NCBI RefSeq assembly: GCF_001270745.1
Contig: NZ_LFXL01000038.1
Span: 33,059-97,058 of the forward strand
Source of the DNA: Jiangella muralis
GTDB taxonomy: Bacteria > Actinomycetota > Actinomycetes > Jiangellales > Jiangellaceae
Reading direction: 5' to 3'
Length of the DNA: 64,000 nt
The notes beneath the pieces are model-generated. The model did no database searches. It was not told where the DNA came from and saw only the letters and a program-made list of their open reading frames with translations. The translations under genes were made by a program, and so were the position numbers. This document shows positions 18,275-29,452 of this stretch, piece after piece. Numbering within the stretch: position 1 is the stretch's first letter; the number at the start of each line of letters is the position of its first letter.

Positions 18275-19381
18275 GTGAGTCTGACCGGCGCGGTCCCCGA
18301 ACCCCACGTCGAGGACCCCTTCGACGACGATCTCGGGCGGGCGGCGCAGCGGCGTCGCACGGTGCTCTGGATGGGCGGCCTGTCCGCCGGCCTGCTGGTC
18401 ACCGTGGTGCTCGCGGTCGGCATCGGTGCCGTCGGCATCGACCCCGGCACCGTCGCGCGCATCGTCGGGCACCACACGCTGGGCAGCCCGGCCGACGTCA
18501 CGTGGACGCAGGCCGAGGACTCCATCGTCTGGCAGGTACGGCTCCCCCGCGTGCTCCTCGGCGTCGTCGTCGGCGCGGCGCTGGCCGTGTGCGGCGTCGC
18601 GCTGCAGGCGATGGTGCGCAACCTGCTGGCCGACCCGTACCTGCTCGGCGTCACGTCCGGCGCGTCGACCGGCGCCGCGGCGGCGATCCTGTTCGGGCTC
18701 GGCGCCGGGTTCGGTGAGAACGCGCTGCCGGCGAGCGCGTTCCTCGGCGCGCTGGCCGCGTCGGCGGCGGTGTTCGTGGTGGCGCGGGCGGGCGGGCGGA
18801 TCACGTCGCTGCGGCTGCTGATGGCCGGCGTCGCGGTCGGGTACGCGCTGTACGCCGCGACCAGCTTCCTGATCTTCGCCGCCGACTCCGCCGAGGGCGC
18901 CCGGTCGGTGCTGTTCTGGCTGCTCGGCTCGCTCGGCCTGGCCCGTTGGGGCACGCCGCTGGCGATCGTCGTCGTGGTGGTGGCGCTGACGCTGGCGGCG
19001 CTGCTGCTGTGGAGCCGGCGGCTGGACGCGCTGGCCATCGGCGACGAGACCGCGCACACGCTGGGCGTGCCGCCGACCCGGTTCCGGGTGCAGTTGCTCG
19101 TCGTCGTGTCGCTGTGCATCGGCGCCGTGGTGGCGGCGTCCGGCGGCATCGGCTTCGTCGGCCTGGTCATCCCGCACGTCGCCCGCCGGTTCGTCGGGGC
19201 GGCGCACGGCCGCGTCGTCCCGGTGGCGGCGCTGATCGGCGCGATCTTCCTGGTCTGGGCCGACGTCGCCGCGCGGACGCTGCTGGAGCCGCGCGAGCTG
19301 CCGATCGGCATCATCACCGCGCTCGTCGGCGCACCGTTCCTGCTGATCCTGGTCCGGCGGTTCCACTCCGCCGGCGTCTGA
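18275..19381 (+). CDS. FecCD-type ABC transporter permease (iron-siderophore/cobalamin family)
   Basis: 368-residue permease of the BtuC/FecCD family with about ten helices. Family features are VRLPRVLLGVVVGAALAVCG (about 87-106), LQAMVRNLLADPYLLGVTSG (about 108-127), and GGIGFVGLVIPHVARRFVG near the C-terminus, which contacts the ATPase. The start is GTG 18275 because GGAGG sits 5 bases before it; an upstream in-frame ATG at 18233 lies in the palindrome. It forms one operon with the following binding protein, ATPase and methyltransferases. Ligand could be a siderophore, a corrinoid or another metal chelate. Confidence 0.92.
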   Translation: MSLTGAVPEPHVEDPFDDDLGRAAQRRRTVLWMGGLSAGLLVTVVLAVGIGAVGIDPGTVARIVGHHTLGSPADVTWTQAEDSIVWQVRLPRVLLGVVVGAALAVCGVALQAMVRNLLADPYLLGVTSGASTGAAAAILFGLGAGFGENALPASAFLGALAASAAVFVVARAGGRITSLRLLMAGVAVGYALYAATSFLIFAADSAEGARSVLFWLLGSLGLARWGTPLAIVVVVVALTLAALLLWSRRLDALAIGDETAHTLGVPPTRFRVQLLVVVSLCIGAVVAASGGIGFVGLVIPHVARRFVGAAHGRVVPVAALIGAIFLVWADVAARTLLEPRELPIGIITALVGAPFLLILVRRFHSAGV

Positions 19382-19398
19382 CCCCTCCGAGGAGACCC

Positions 19399-20348
19399 AT
19401 GCGCTACCTGCCGCCCGTCGCCGCGCTCGTCCTGCTGGCCACCGCGGCCTGCGGCACGGACGACGAGCCCGCCGACGCGGCCGTCACCGTCGACAACTGC
19501 GGCGTGGACGTGACGTTCGACGCGCCGCCGGAGCGGGTGGTGCTGCTGGAGAGCGCGCCGGTGACGATCATGCACGAGCTCGGCGTGCTGGACGCCGCGG
19601 TGCTGCGGGCCGGCGCGTTCCCCGAGGCGTACTACGACGACGAGACGAACGCCGCCATCGCGGCCGTCGAGTCGCTCGGCGACGACGTCGACACCAGCGG
19701 CCACCTGCAGATCTCGCAGGAGGTCATCATCGCCCAGCAGCCGGAGCTGGTGCTGGGGCTGCCCGACGGCATCACCCGCGAAGGGCTGTCCGGCGTCGGC
19801 ATCAACGCGCTGATCCAGCCGGTGTACTGCCCCGACGGCGTCGACGCGACGACGTTCGACGACGTGTACGAGCAGGTCGAGACGTACGGCCGGGTCTTCG
19901 ATCGCGCCGACGAGGCCGACGCGCTGGTCGGCGAGCTGAAGGACCGGGTCGCCGCGGTCGAGGCGGCCGCCGGGGGCGCACCGGAGCGCACCGCCGCCGT
20001 CCTCTTCCCCACCGTCGGCGGCGGCGCCGGCTACGCCTACGGCAACCGCAGCATGGCGCACCCGCAGCTGGCGGCGGCCGGCCTCAGCAACGTCTTCGGC
20101 GACGTCGACGAGCGGGTGTTCGAGGTGACGCTGGAGCAGATCATCGCCGCCGACCCGGACGTCCTGGTGCTGCTGCACGTCGACGGCGACCCGGCCGCCG
20201 TCGAGGACGCGGTCGTGAACCTGCCCGGCGCACAGGACCTGACGGCGGTCCGGAACGACGACCTCCTCGTGCAGCTGTTCAACTTCACCGAGCCGCCCAC
20301 GCCGCTGTCGATCGACGGGCTGGAGCGGATCGCCGAGCGGTTCCTCCC

Positions 20349-20352
<4 letters not shown>
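19399..20352 (+). CDS. Metal-chelate ABC transporter substrate-binding lipoprotein
   Basis: 317-residue lipoprotein: signal MRYLPPVAALVLLATAAC, Cys18 after LATAA. The mature part is a class III (helical-backbone) binding protein: GVDVTFDAPPERVVLLESAP starts the first lobe and EVIIAQQPELVLGLPDG precedes the connecting helix. ATG 19399 has GAGGAG upstream. It has an unusual pair of mature cysteines (NCGVDV and YCPDG). It sits between permease and ATPase of the same transporter. The ligand is not evident; the family covers ferric siderophores, haem, cobalamin and cofactor precursors. Confidence 0.88.
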
Positions 20353-21127
<775 letters not shown>

Positions 21128-21131
<4 letters not shown>

Positions 21132-21340
21132 CCGACGTCACCACCGCTCAGGACAGCATCACCCGGTACTGGACCGACCGCGCCGACTCCTACGACGCGC
21201 ACCACCGCGAGCAGCTGGCCAACGCCGAGGTGAAGGCCGGCTGGACGGACGTCTGGCGGCGCGCGCTGCCGGCGCCACCGGCCCGGGTGCTCGGCACCGA
21301 CCTCTCCCCCGGCATGCTGGCGAAGGCCCGGGCGGCATGA
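21128..21340 (+). pseudogene. Internally deleted SAM-methyltransferase remnant
   Basis: 70-residue frame that begins like a class I methyltransferase (ITRYWTDRADSYDAHHREQL, about 11-30, then ARVLGTDLSPGMLAKARAA). The glycine-rich SAM-binding motif I, which normally stands between PARVL and GTDLSPGML, is missing, and the frame stops right after, so the catalytic domain is absent. Its ATG overlaps the ATPase stop and its TGA overlaps the next ATG (ATGA). It is probably a decayed gene kept in frame because it couples translation to the downstream methyltransferase; a small functional protein is less likely. Confidence 0.7.
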
Positions 21341-22080
21341 ACCGGCTGGACAGCTGGGACCGCCAGCAGGAGGTCTACATCCGCGACCGCGAGCGGCGCT
21401 ACGACGTCATGCTGGCGTTCCTGGCGGAGCTGGCGCCGCCCGAGCCGCTGGTGCTCGACCTCGCGGCCGGGCCCGGCTCGACGGCGGTCCGGGTGCTGGA
21501 CCGGCTGCCCGGCGCCCGCTGCCTCGCCGTCGACGTCGACCCGGTGCTGCAGCGGCTCGGCCGCGACGCGTACGGCGACGCCGGCGGCCGGCTCACCTGG
21601 ATCCGGGCCGACCTGCGCGACCCTTCGTGGCCGTCGGCGCTGGGCGTGGGCCGCGTCGACGCCGTCGTGTCGACGACCGCGCTGCACTGGCTGCGGCCCG
21701 AGGAGCTGGCGCCGCTGTACCGGACGCTGCGCGAGCTGCTGGCGGAGTCGGGCGGGCCGTTCCTCAACGGCGACCACCTGCCGTTCCCCCGCGAGACGCC
21801 GCGCATCCGGGCGGCCGCCGAGCGGGTCGACCAGCGCCGCCAGGACGCCGCCGTCGCCGCCGGAGCCGACGACTGGGCCGCCTGGTGGGAGGCGCTGCGG
21901 GCCGACCCGGACCTCGCCGCCGAGCACGCCGAACGCGACGCGCTGTGGGCCGGGAGCCGCCGCGACTTCACGTCGGCGTCGCTGGCGTTCCACCAGGCGG
22001 CGCTGGACACGGCCGGGTTCACCGAGTCCGCGATCGTCTGGCAGGACCTCGACGAGCGGGTGCTGCTGGCGCTGCCCTGA
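21337..22080 (+). CDS. Class I SAM-dependent methyltransferase
   Basis: 247-residue methyltransferase. Motif I is VLDLAAGPGSTA (about 38-49), the acidic ribose-binding strand is CLAVDVDP, and post-motifs WIRADLRDPSW and VVSTTALHWL follow. ATG 21337 overlaps the stop of the truncated frame, and the stop at 22080 directly abuts the convergent flavoprotein gene. Being last in a metal-chelate uptake operon, it may modify the imported ligand or a chelator. That role is inferred from position only. Confidence 0.85.
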   Translation: MNRLDSWDRQQEVYIRDRERRYDVMLAFLAELAPPEPLVLDLAAGPGSTAVRVLDRLPGARCLAVDVDPVLQRLGRDAYGDAGGRLTWIRADLRDPSWPSALGVGRVDAVVSTTALHWLRPEELAPLYRTLRELLAESGGPFLNGDHLPFPRETPRIRAAAERVDQRRQDAAVAAGADDWAAWWEALRADPDLAAEHAERDALWAGSRRDFTSASLAFHQAALDTAGFTESAIVWQDLDERVLLALP

Positions 22081-23817
22081 CTACTCGACCAGCTTGCCCT
22101 CGGTCGAGACGTCCCGGATGAGCGCGGCGATCTCGCCGGGCACCGGCGGGATCTCCTCGCGCGCCACGCCCGTCCCGGGCGACCACACCAGGTTGACCCG
22201 CAGCGCGGGGTCGAGCTCGGGGTAGTCGGCGCGGTTGTGGCAGCCGCGGGTCTCGCGACGTTCCAGCGCGGCCTCCAGCGTCGCCCGGGCGGCCAGCGCG
22301 GACGCCTTGAGGTCGAAGGCGTGCGCGAGGTCCTGGAACCCGGCGATGTCGGGGTGGATGCCGACGTCGGTCATGCGCTCCTCGAGCTGATCGAGCTCGG
22401 CCAGGCCCGCCTTCAGCCCGGTCTCGTCGCGGACGACGCCGGCGTGCTCGGTCATCGTGTTGCGGATGGACCGCTGCAGGGCGCGCACGTTCTCGCGTCC
22501 GTCCGCCGCCAGCAGGTCGTCGACCTCGGCCCGGGCCTGCGCGACCGCCGCGGGCGAGCGGCGCTGGGCGTCGAGGCCGGCGGCGTGCGCGACCGCGGCC
22601 CGGCCCACGATGCGGCCGAAGACCAGCAGCTCGATCAGCGAGTTGCCGCCGAGCCGGTTGGCGCCGTGCAGCCCGCTGGACGCCTCGCCGACCGCGTACA
22701 GGCCGCCGACGTCGGTGCCGTGGTCGTCGGGCCGGACCCACACGCCGCCCATGGAGTAGTGCGCCGTCGGCGCGACCTCGATCGGGTCGGCGGTGATGTC
22801 GAGCATCTGCACCTCGAGCATGGTCTGGTAGACCCGCGGCAGCCTGCTCATGATGTCCTGACGTGGCAGGTGCGACACATCGAGCCAGACGCCGCCCTTC
22901 GCGCTGCCGCGGCCGGCCTTGATCTCGGTGTACGCGGCCAGCGCGACGCGGTCGCGGGTGGACAGCTCCAGCCGCTCGGGGTCGTACTTCTCCATGAACC
23001 GCTCGCCGAGCGCGTTGCGCAGGATGCCGCCCTCGCCCCGTGCGGCCTCGGAGATCAGCGTCCCCGCCGCGTTCTCGGGCTCGATGATGCCGGACGGGTG
23101 GAACTGCACCAGCTCGGGATCGCGCAGCCGGGCGCCGGCGTCGACGGCGAGCCGGAACGCGTCGCCGGTGTTCTCGTCGCGCCGCGACGACGTGCGCCGC
23201 CAGATGCGGGTGTGTCCGCCGGCCGCCAGCACGACCGCGTCGGCGTGGATGAGGTAGCGGGTGCCGTCGCGCAGGTCGAAGCCGTAGGCGCCGAAGACGA
23301 CGTTGTCGCGCACCAGGATGCGGGTGACGTAGACGGAGTCGAGGATCGGGATGCCCAGCTGCTCGGTGCGCCGCACCAGCGTGCGCTGGATCTCCAGGCC
23401 CGTGTAGTCGCCGGCGAACGCGGTGCGGCGGAACGTGTGCGCGCCGAAGAAGCGCTGCGAGATGCGGCCGTCGGCCTCGCGGGCGAACTCCATGCCGTAG
23501 CGCTCGAGGTCGCGGATGCCGCGCTCGGCGCCCCGCGTGACGATCTCGACCGTGTGCGGGTTGGCGAGGTCGTAGCTCTCCTTGATGGTGTCGGCGGCGT
23601 GCTGCTGCCAGCTGTCGCCGGGGTCCATGGTGCCCAGCGCCGCGTTGATGCCGCCGGCCGCGAGCGCGGTGTGCGCGTCGTCGCGGGGGCGCTTGCCGAC
23701 GGCGAGCACGTCGACGCCCTGCTCGGCGACCTCGATGGCCGTCCGCAGGCCCGACCCTCCCGTCCCGATCACGAGCACGGTGGTGGACAGCTGCCGATGG
23801 GAGATGCCTGCGCTCAT
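22081..23817 (-). CDS. Fumarate reductase/succinate dehydrogenase-type flavoprotein (orphan)
   Basis: 578-residue FAD enzyme of the SdhA/FrdA/L-aspartate-oxidase family. The Rossmann start is VLVIGTGGSGLRTAIEVAEQ, followed by AAGGINAALG, the substrate-site motif LVQFHPSG, SEAARGEGG with R in the active-site loop and the FAD end EASSGLHGANRLGGNSL. Length fits an A subunit. No iron-sulfur (B) or membrane-anchor subunits are nearby. It could therefore be a soluble fumarate reductase-like oxidase or an NadB-like enzyme, although no nad genes are adjacent. It is divergent from a LysR regulator across 77 bp, suggesting dedicated control. Confidence 0.85.
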   Translation of the reverse strand: MSAGISHRQLSTTVLVIGTGGSGLRTAIEVAEQGVDVLAVGKRPRDDAHTALAAGGINAALGTMDPGDSWQQHAADTIKESYDLANPHTVEIVTRGAERGIRDLERYGMEFAREADGRISQRFFGAHTFRRTAFAGDYTGLEIQRTLVRRTEQLGIPILDSVYVTRILVRDNVVFGAYGFDLRDGTRYLIHADAVVLAAGGHTRIWRRTSSRRDENTGDAFRLAVDAGARLRDPELVQFHPSGIIEPENAAGTLISEAARGEGGILRNALGERFMEKYDPERLELSTRDRVALAAYTEIKAGRGSAKGGVWLDVSHLPRQDIMSRLPRVYQTMLEVQMLDITADPIEVAPTAHYSMGGVWVRPDDHGTDVGGLYAVGEASSGLHGANRLGGNSLIELLVFGRIVGRAAVAHAAGLDAQRRSPAAVAQARAEVDDLLAADGRENVRALQRSIRNTMTEHAGVVRDETGLKAGLAELDQLEERMTDVGIHPDIAGFQDLAHAFDLKASALAARATLEAALERRETRGCHNRADYPELDPALRVNLVWSPGTGVAREEIPPVPGEIAALIRDVSTEGKLVE

Positions 23818-23894
23818 CTCTTCACGCTAAGCGCAGCGCTTCGATGTGGCCAATGCATTGTTCGGGTCGTTTCGATGCACCTAGGCTATGAAGC
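23818..23894. promoter_or_regulatory. Divergent promoter region of flavoprotein and LysR genes
   Basis: This 77-bp gap is less GC-rich and carries two copies of TTCGATG (near 23841 and 23872). GGCCAATGCATTG in the middle contains the palindrome CAATGCATTG (23853-23862). LysR-type proteins usually bind such a shared region, repressing themselves and activating the divergent gene in response to a ligand. No exact T-N11-A half-sites were assigned. Confidence 0.45.
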
Positions 23895-24860
23895 ATGAAC
23901 CTGGAGCAGTTGCGCGGATTCGTCGAGGTCGCCCGGCTCGGCCACTTCACCCGCGCCGCGGAGCACCTGCACCTGGCGCAGCCGTCGCTCAGCCGGCAGA
24001 TCTCGGCGCTCGAGTCCGATCTCGGCGCCGAGCTGTTCCATCGCGCCCGCGGGCACATCTCGCTCACCGCGGCCGGCGAGGCGCTGCTGCCGCTGGCCCG
24101 GCGCATGCTGGCCGACGCCGACACCGTCCGCAGCGAGATGGCCGAGCTGGCCGGGCTGCGCCGCGGCCGGGTCCGGCTGGGCGCCACGCCGACGCTGTGC
24201 ATCAGCCTGGTGGCCGAGGCGGTCAGCGCCTTCCTCGGCGCCCACCCGGGCATCGACCTGCACGTCACCGAGGGCGGCTCGCGGGCCCTGATCGACGAGC
24301 TGGCCGGCGGCGCGCTGGACCTCGCACTGATCACCGCGGCCGAGGGGCGGCCGGCCGCCGGCGCCAGCCTCACCCGCACGCCGCTACTCACCGAGGAGCT
24401 GGTGGTCGTCTCGTCCGCGGCCCGGCCGCCGGTCTCGTCCCGCCCGGCCATCGACCTGCGGCAGCTGGCCCGGCTGCCGCAGATCGTCTTCCACGAGAGC
24501 TACGACCTGCGCGTCACCACCGAGGCGGCGTTCCGCGCCGCCGGCCTCACCCCGTCCGTCGTGCTGGAAGGGGCCGAGATGGACGCCGTGCTGCGCTTCG
24601 TCGAGCGCGGCCTCGGCGTCGCCGTCGTGCCCGCGATGGTCCTGCTGGACCGCCCGGCCCTGCGCTCGGTGCGGCTCACGGCGCCGCGGCTGACCCGCAC
24701 CGTCAGCCTGGCGCACCGCTCCGACGTCACGCTGACGCGGGCGGCCGCGGCCATGCAGCGGGTCGTCGCCGCCACGGCCGAGGCGCTCGCGGCCGGCAGC
24801 GCGCTGGTCAGTCCGGCACCGGCTCCGGGTCGGGCCCGCCGGTCCACGCCCACCGGGTGA
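23895..24860 (+). CDS. LysR-family transcriptional regulator
   Basis: 321-residue LysR-type regulator. The N-terminal HTH is MNLEQLRGFVEVARLGHFTR with AAEHLHLAQPSLSRQI (1-36). The effector-binding domain begins at about 92 (VRLGATPTLCISLVAEAVSA) and ends with GLGVAVVPAMVLL. ATG 23895 is the only good start. It is divergent from the orphan flavoprotein, its likely target. The last 53 bp, coding a low-complexity tail (Ala/Pro/Arg/Ser), overlap the 3' end of the convergent PPOX gene. Confidence 0.92.
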   Translation: MNLEQLRGFVEVARLGHFTRAAEHLHLAQPSLSRQISALESDLGAELFHRARGHISLTAAGEALLPLARRMLADADTVRSEMAELAGLRRGRVRLGATPTLCISLVAEAVSAFLGAHPGIDLHVTEGGSRALIDELAGGALDLALITAAEGRPAAGASLTRTPLLTEELVVVSSAARPPVSSRPAIDLRQLARLPQIVFHESYDLRVTTEAAFRAAGLTPSVVLEGAEMDAVLRFVERGLGVAVVPAMVLLDRPALRSVRLTAPRLTRTVSLAHRSDVTLTRAAAAMQRVVAATAEALAAGSALVSPAPAPGRARRSTPTG

Positions 24861-25284
24861 ACGTCGACCCCGTCAGCGCCTCCCACCACGCCAGCGCGCG
24901 CTCCGGGCGCAGCTCCCAGAGCCGGTTCGGCGGGTCCATGTCCAGCCGGTACGCGCGGCCGTCGGGCGTGACGTACTTCGCCGCCATGGCGTCGTCGACC
25001 CGCGCCCGCACCTCGTCGTCGTCGACCCGGGCCGTCGCCCCCTCGATGACCAGCACGTTCTGCCCGCCGTCGAGGTGGACGGCGGCCCGCGGCTCGGCCG
25101 TGAGATTGCGGCCCTTCACCGAGGCGGGGTCGGTGCTGAAGTACAGGCGGCCGTCCTGCCAGACGCCCCACATCGGCACCACGTGCGGGCGGCCGTCGGG
25201 GCGGGTGGTGGACAACCAGTAGTCGACGGCGCGCTCGAGGCGGTGACGCTGCAGCGGCCACGGGACGCGATGAGTGGCGGTCAT
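24808..25284 (-). CDS. PPOX-class (pyridoxamine 5'-phosphate oxidase-fold) protein, possibly F420-dependent
   Basis: 158-residue split-beta-barrel protein. RPDGRPHVVPMWGVWQDGRL (about 29-48) and YFSTDPASVKGRNL are the cofactor-binding strands of the PPOX/FDOR superfamily, in which actinobacteria often use F420 or FMN. The C-terminus has DMDPPNRLWELRPERALAWW. It lacks the dimer features of true PdxH. It is divergent from the ArsR gene and overlaps the convergent LysR gene by 53 bp. Substrate unknown. Confidence 0.85.
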   Translation of the reverse strand: MTATHRVPWPLQRHRLERAVDYWLSTTRPDGRPHVVPMWGVWQDGRLYFSTDPASVKGRNLTAEPRAAVHLDGGQNVLVIEGATARVDDDEVRARVDDAMAAKYVTPDGRAYRLDMDPPNRLWELRPERALAWWEALTGSTFTRWAWTGGPDPEPVPD

Positions 25285-25308
25285 GTCGGCAGGTTTTCAT
25301 ATCTGCTT

Positions 25309-25324
25309 GCATGTATATATGTGC
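25309..25324. promoter_or_regulatory. AT-rich imperfect dyad, candidate ArsR operator
   Basis: GCATGTATATATGTGC (25309-25324) is a 6-of-8 imperfect inverted repeat in a short AT-rich patch just before the ArsR start. It also sits between that gene and the divergent PPOX gene. ArsR-type repressors usually bind such dyads over their own promoter. The TATAT core could also serve as a -10 element. Confidence 0.45.
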
Positions 25325-25341
25325 TCATGTATGTTCGGGGC

Positions 25342-25674
25342 ATGGACGAGCTGCAGCACCAGCTGAGCGTGATCGCGGAACCCAGCCGGTTCCGCATCGT
25401 GGAGCTGCTGCGGTCCGGCCCGCACAGCGTCGGCGGCATCGTCGACGCGCTCGGGATGGCGCAACCGCACGTGTCACGGCACCTGCGGCTGCTGGCCGAG
25501 GCGGGTCTCGTCGACGCGACCCGGCAGGCGCAGCAGCGCATCTACCGGCTGCGACCCGAGCCGCTGCGCGACATCGGCGCCTGGGCGCAGAGCTTCGCCG
25601 TCCTGTGGACCGAGCGGCTGGACCGCCTCGGCGACTTCCTCGACGACACCGACCCGAACGGAGACCGCACGTGA
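25342..25674 (+). CDS. ArsR-family transcriptional regulator
   Basis: 110-residue winged-helix repressor. LSVIAEPSRFRIVELLRSGP opens the domain and VGGIVDALGMAQPHVSRHLR is the recognition HTH, followed by a wing ATRQAQQRIYRLRPE. There are no metal-binding cysteines, so it is not a metal sensor of the ArsR/SmtB type. ATG 25342 is chosen; ATG 25327 in the same frame would add five residues. It is translationally coupled (GTGA) to an SRPBCC gene, a very common actinobacterial pair. Confidence 0.9.
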   Translation: MDELQHQLSVIAEPSRFRIVELLRSGPHSVGGIVDALGMAQPHVSRHLRLLAEAGLVDATRQAQQRIYRLRPEPLRDIGAWAQSFAVLWTERLDRLGDFLDDTDPNGDRT

Positions 25675-26150
25675 GCGCCGACGGCATCGTCATCGACGAG
25701 CAGAACAACACCCTGACCATCGCGCGGCGCTACCCCGCGGCGGCCGGCCGGGTGTGGGCCGCGTGGACCGACCCGGTCGCTGTCGCCCGCTGGTGGGGAC
25801 CGCACGGCTGGACCACCACGGTCGAGCGCATGGACGTCCGCCCGGGCGGCCAGTGGCGCTTCTCCATGGCCCCCGACGACGGTTCGGCCGACGCCGTCCA
25901 CATCGTCGTCACGTACCGCGAGGTGCGGCCGCACGAGCGGCTGCGCTACCTCGACCAGTTCGCCACCGCGGATTGGACCATCACCGGCGACGGCGTATCC
26001 ACCGACGTCGCCTTCACCGCCGACGGCACCGGCACCCGGGTCGCCATCACCGCCGTGTTCGCCGACCGCGACGCCCTGCACCAGGCCGTCGCACTCGGTA
26101 TGGCGGAGGGCTACCAGGAGGCGCTGGCCCGCCTCGGCACGATTCTCTGA
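25671..26150 (+). CDS. SRPBCC (AHSA1-like) domain protein
   Basis: 159-residue START-like ligand-binding protein of the AHSA1 type. The N-terminal strand and helix read YPAAAGRVWAAWTDPVAVAR, followed by WWGPHGWTT, the family hallmark, and a C-terminal helix HQAVALGMAEGYQEALARL. GTG 25671 overlaps the ArsR stop by 4 bp. Such ArsR-linked proteins bind hydrophobic ligands; the ligand here is unknown. It shares an operon with the hydrolase 10 bp downstream. Confidence 0.9.
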   Translation: MSADGIVIDEQNNTLTIARRYPAAAGRVWAAWTDPVAVARWWGPHGWTTTVERMDVRPGGQWRFSMAPDDGSADAVHIVVTYREVRPHERLRYLDQFATADWTITGDGVSTDVAFTADGTGTRVAITAVFADRDALHQAVALGMAEGYQEALARLGTIL

Positions 26151-26160
26151 AGGAGTCACC

Positions 26161-26961
26161 ATGAAGAACCTGACCTCCAAGGACGGCACCACCATCGCGT
26201 ATGAGACGACGGGCTCGGGCCCTGCCGTCATCGTCATCAGCACCGTCGCCGAGGACCACACCGGCGTCGCCGGCATCGCGGCCGAGTTGGCGAAGCACTT
26301 CACCGTCGTCAACTTCGACCGGCGCGGCCGCGGCGGCAGCGGCGACCCGCAGCCGTACGACCCGGCCCGCGAGATCGACGACATCGAGGCGCTCATCGAC
26401 ACCGTCGGCGGGCGGGCGGCGCTGGTCAGCGGCTCGGCCGGCGGCATCCTCGCGCTCGACGCCGCCACCGCGCTCGGGCCCAAGGTCACCGGCCTGCACC
26501 TGTACGAGCCGCCGTTCATCATCGACGACGCCCGGCCGCCGGCGCCCGACGGCTACGTCGCGCACCAGGAGGCGCTGGTCGCCGCCGGCAAGCGCAGTGA
26601 GGCGGTCGAGTACTTCATGAGCGACGTGCTGCTGGTGCCGGCCGAGTGGATCGCGGGCATGAAGCAGGATCCGTCGTGGGACGCCATGGCCGCGCTCGCG
26701 CACACCTACGCCTACGACGGCCGCATCGTCGAGGGCCTCCTGTCCGGCCGGCCGCTCCCCCGCGACCGCTGGTCCACCGACGCGCCGATCCTGGTGCTGG
26801 TCGGCGAGAACAGCGAGCAGTTCTTCCTCGACGGCGCCCACGCGCTGGCCGACGTCCTGCCCGCCGTCACCGTCGAGACGCTGCCCGGTCAGGACCACGG
26901 CGCGTTCTGGCTGGCCCCCGACGCCGTCGCCGAGTCCGTCCGCGCCTTCCTGACCCGCTGA
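26161..26961 (+). CDS. Alpha/beta hydrolase
   Basis: 266-residue alpha/beta hydrolase. VVNFDRRGRGGSGD follows strand 4; the nucleophile elbow is SGSAGG (Ser near 98); the acid is probably in LVLVGENSEQ and the histidine in LPGQDHGAFW. GAAGGAG lies 5-11 bases before ATG 26161. It is the third gene of the ArsR-SRPBCC operon and is a paralogue of the hydrolase at 5009-5815. A hairpin terminator follows. Confidence 0.87.
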   Translation: MKNLTSKDGTTIAYETTGSGPAVIVISTVAEDHTGVAGIAAELAKHFTVVNFDRRGRGGSGDPQPYDPAREIDDIEALIDTVGGRAALVSGSAGGILALDAATALGPKVTGLHLYEPPFIIDDARPPAPDGYVAHQEALVAAGKRSEAVEYFMSDVLLVPAEWIAGMKQDPSWDAMAALAHTYAYDGRIVEGLLSGRPLPRDRWSTDAPILVLVGENSEQFFLDGAHALADVLPAVTVETLPGQDHGAFWLAPDAVAESVRAFLTR

Positions 26962-26973
26962 GCGGTCGACGGG

Positions 26974-26997
26974 GGCGGCCCCCGCGCGGGGGCCGCC
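26974..26997 (+). terminator. Strong GC hairpin terminator
   Basis: Perfect 10-bp stem GGCGGCCCCC / GGGGGCCGCC (26974-26983, 26988-26997) with a 4-nt loop, 12 bp after the hydrolase stop. It ends the ArsR-SRPBCC-hydrolase operon. Confidence 0.8.
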
Positions 26998-27068
26998 GCC
27001 GGCTCACTGGCATCGCCACCGATGGGCGGCCACTTCACGCGCGGCGGGTGCACGTGTGACGTCGACGG

Positions 27069-27222
27069 CCTGGGACGTCTTCGATGGCCAGAATCGTCCA
27101 ACGGCGCCCGGAACACGACTCCCGCCATCGAAGACGATGGCGGGAGTCGAGGACACCAAACGGTGCACCGGCAGGAACGGTGCACCGGGCGCGGGCCTGT
27201 GCCCGCACTTCCCTCGTCCCCG
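27069..27222. repeat. Dispersed intergenic repeat, copy B
   Basis: Lies in the gap before argG (26962-27257), which holds no gene. Positions 27112-27136 are identical over 25 bp to 40881-40905 in copy C. AACGGTGCACCGGGCG (27176-27191) is identical to 40949-40964. Within it, 27116-27149 forms a perfect 13-bp hairpin (CGACTCCCGCCAT arm, 8-nt loop), and GTCTTCGATGGC near 27077 pairs with GCCATCGAAGAC. The orientation relative to copy A is partly inverted. It may act as terminator of argG. Confidence 0.7.
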
Positions 27223-27257
27223 GCCCGGGGTCGCCGCCGGCCGTCTGCCGTGACCCG

Positions 27258-29390
<2,133 letters not shown>

Positions 29391-29432
29391 AAGGTCGAGT
29401 TGCTACCGCCAGAGCAGTAGTAACTCGACCTT
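29391..29432. terminator. Bidirectional hairpin terminator
   Basis: 16-bp stem with one G-T pair: AAGGTCGAGTTGCTAC (29391-29406) against GTAGTAACTCGACCTT (29417-29432), 10-nt loop. It sits between the convergent decayed gene and the HTH regulator and is flanked by AA/TT ends. Confidence 0.8.
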
Positions 29433-29452
29433 CACACCGCTGGGCCGGAACC

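Noticed and set aside
15223..20178. 1651-residue open frame on the minus strand
   Set aside because: It runs across three plus- and minus-strand genes, has no family motifs and shows the Arg/Pro/Ala-rich composition of a shadow frame in GC-rich DNA.
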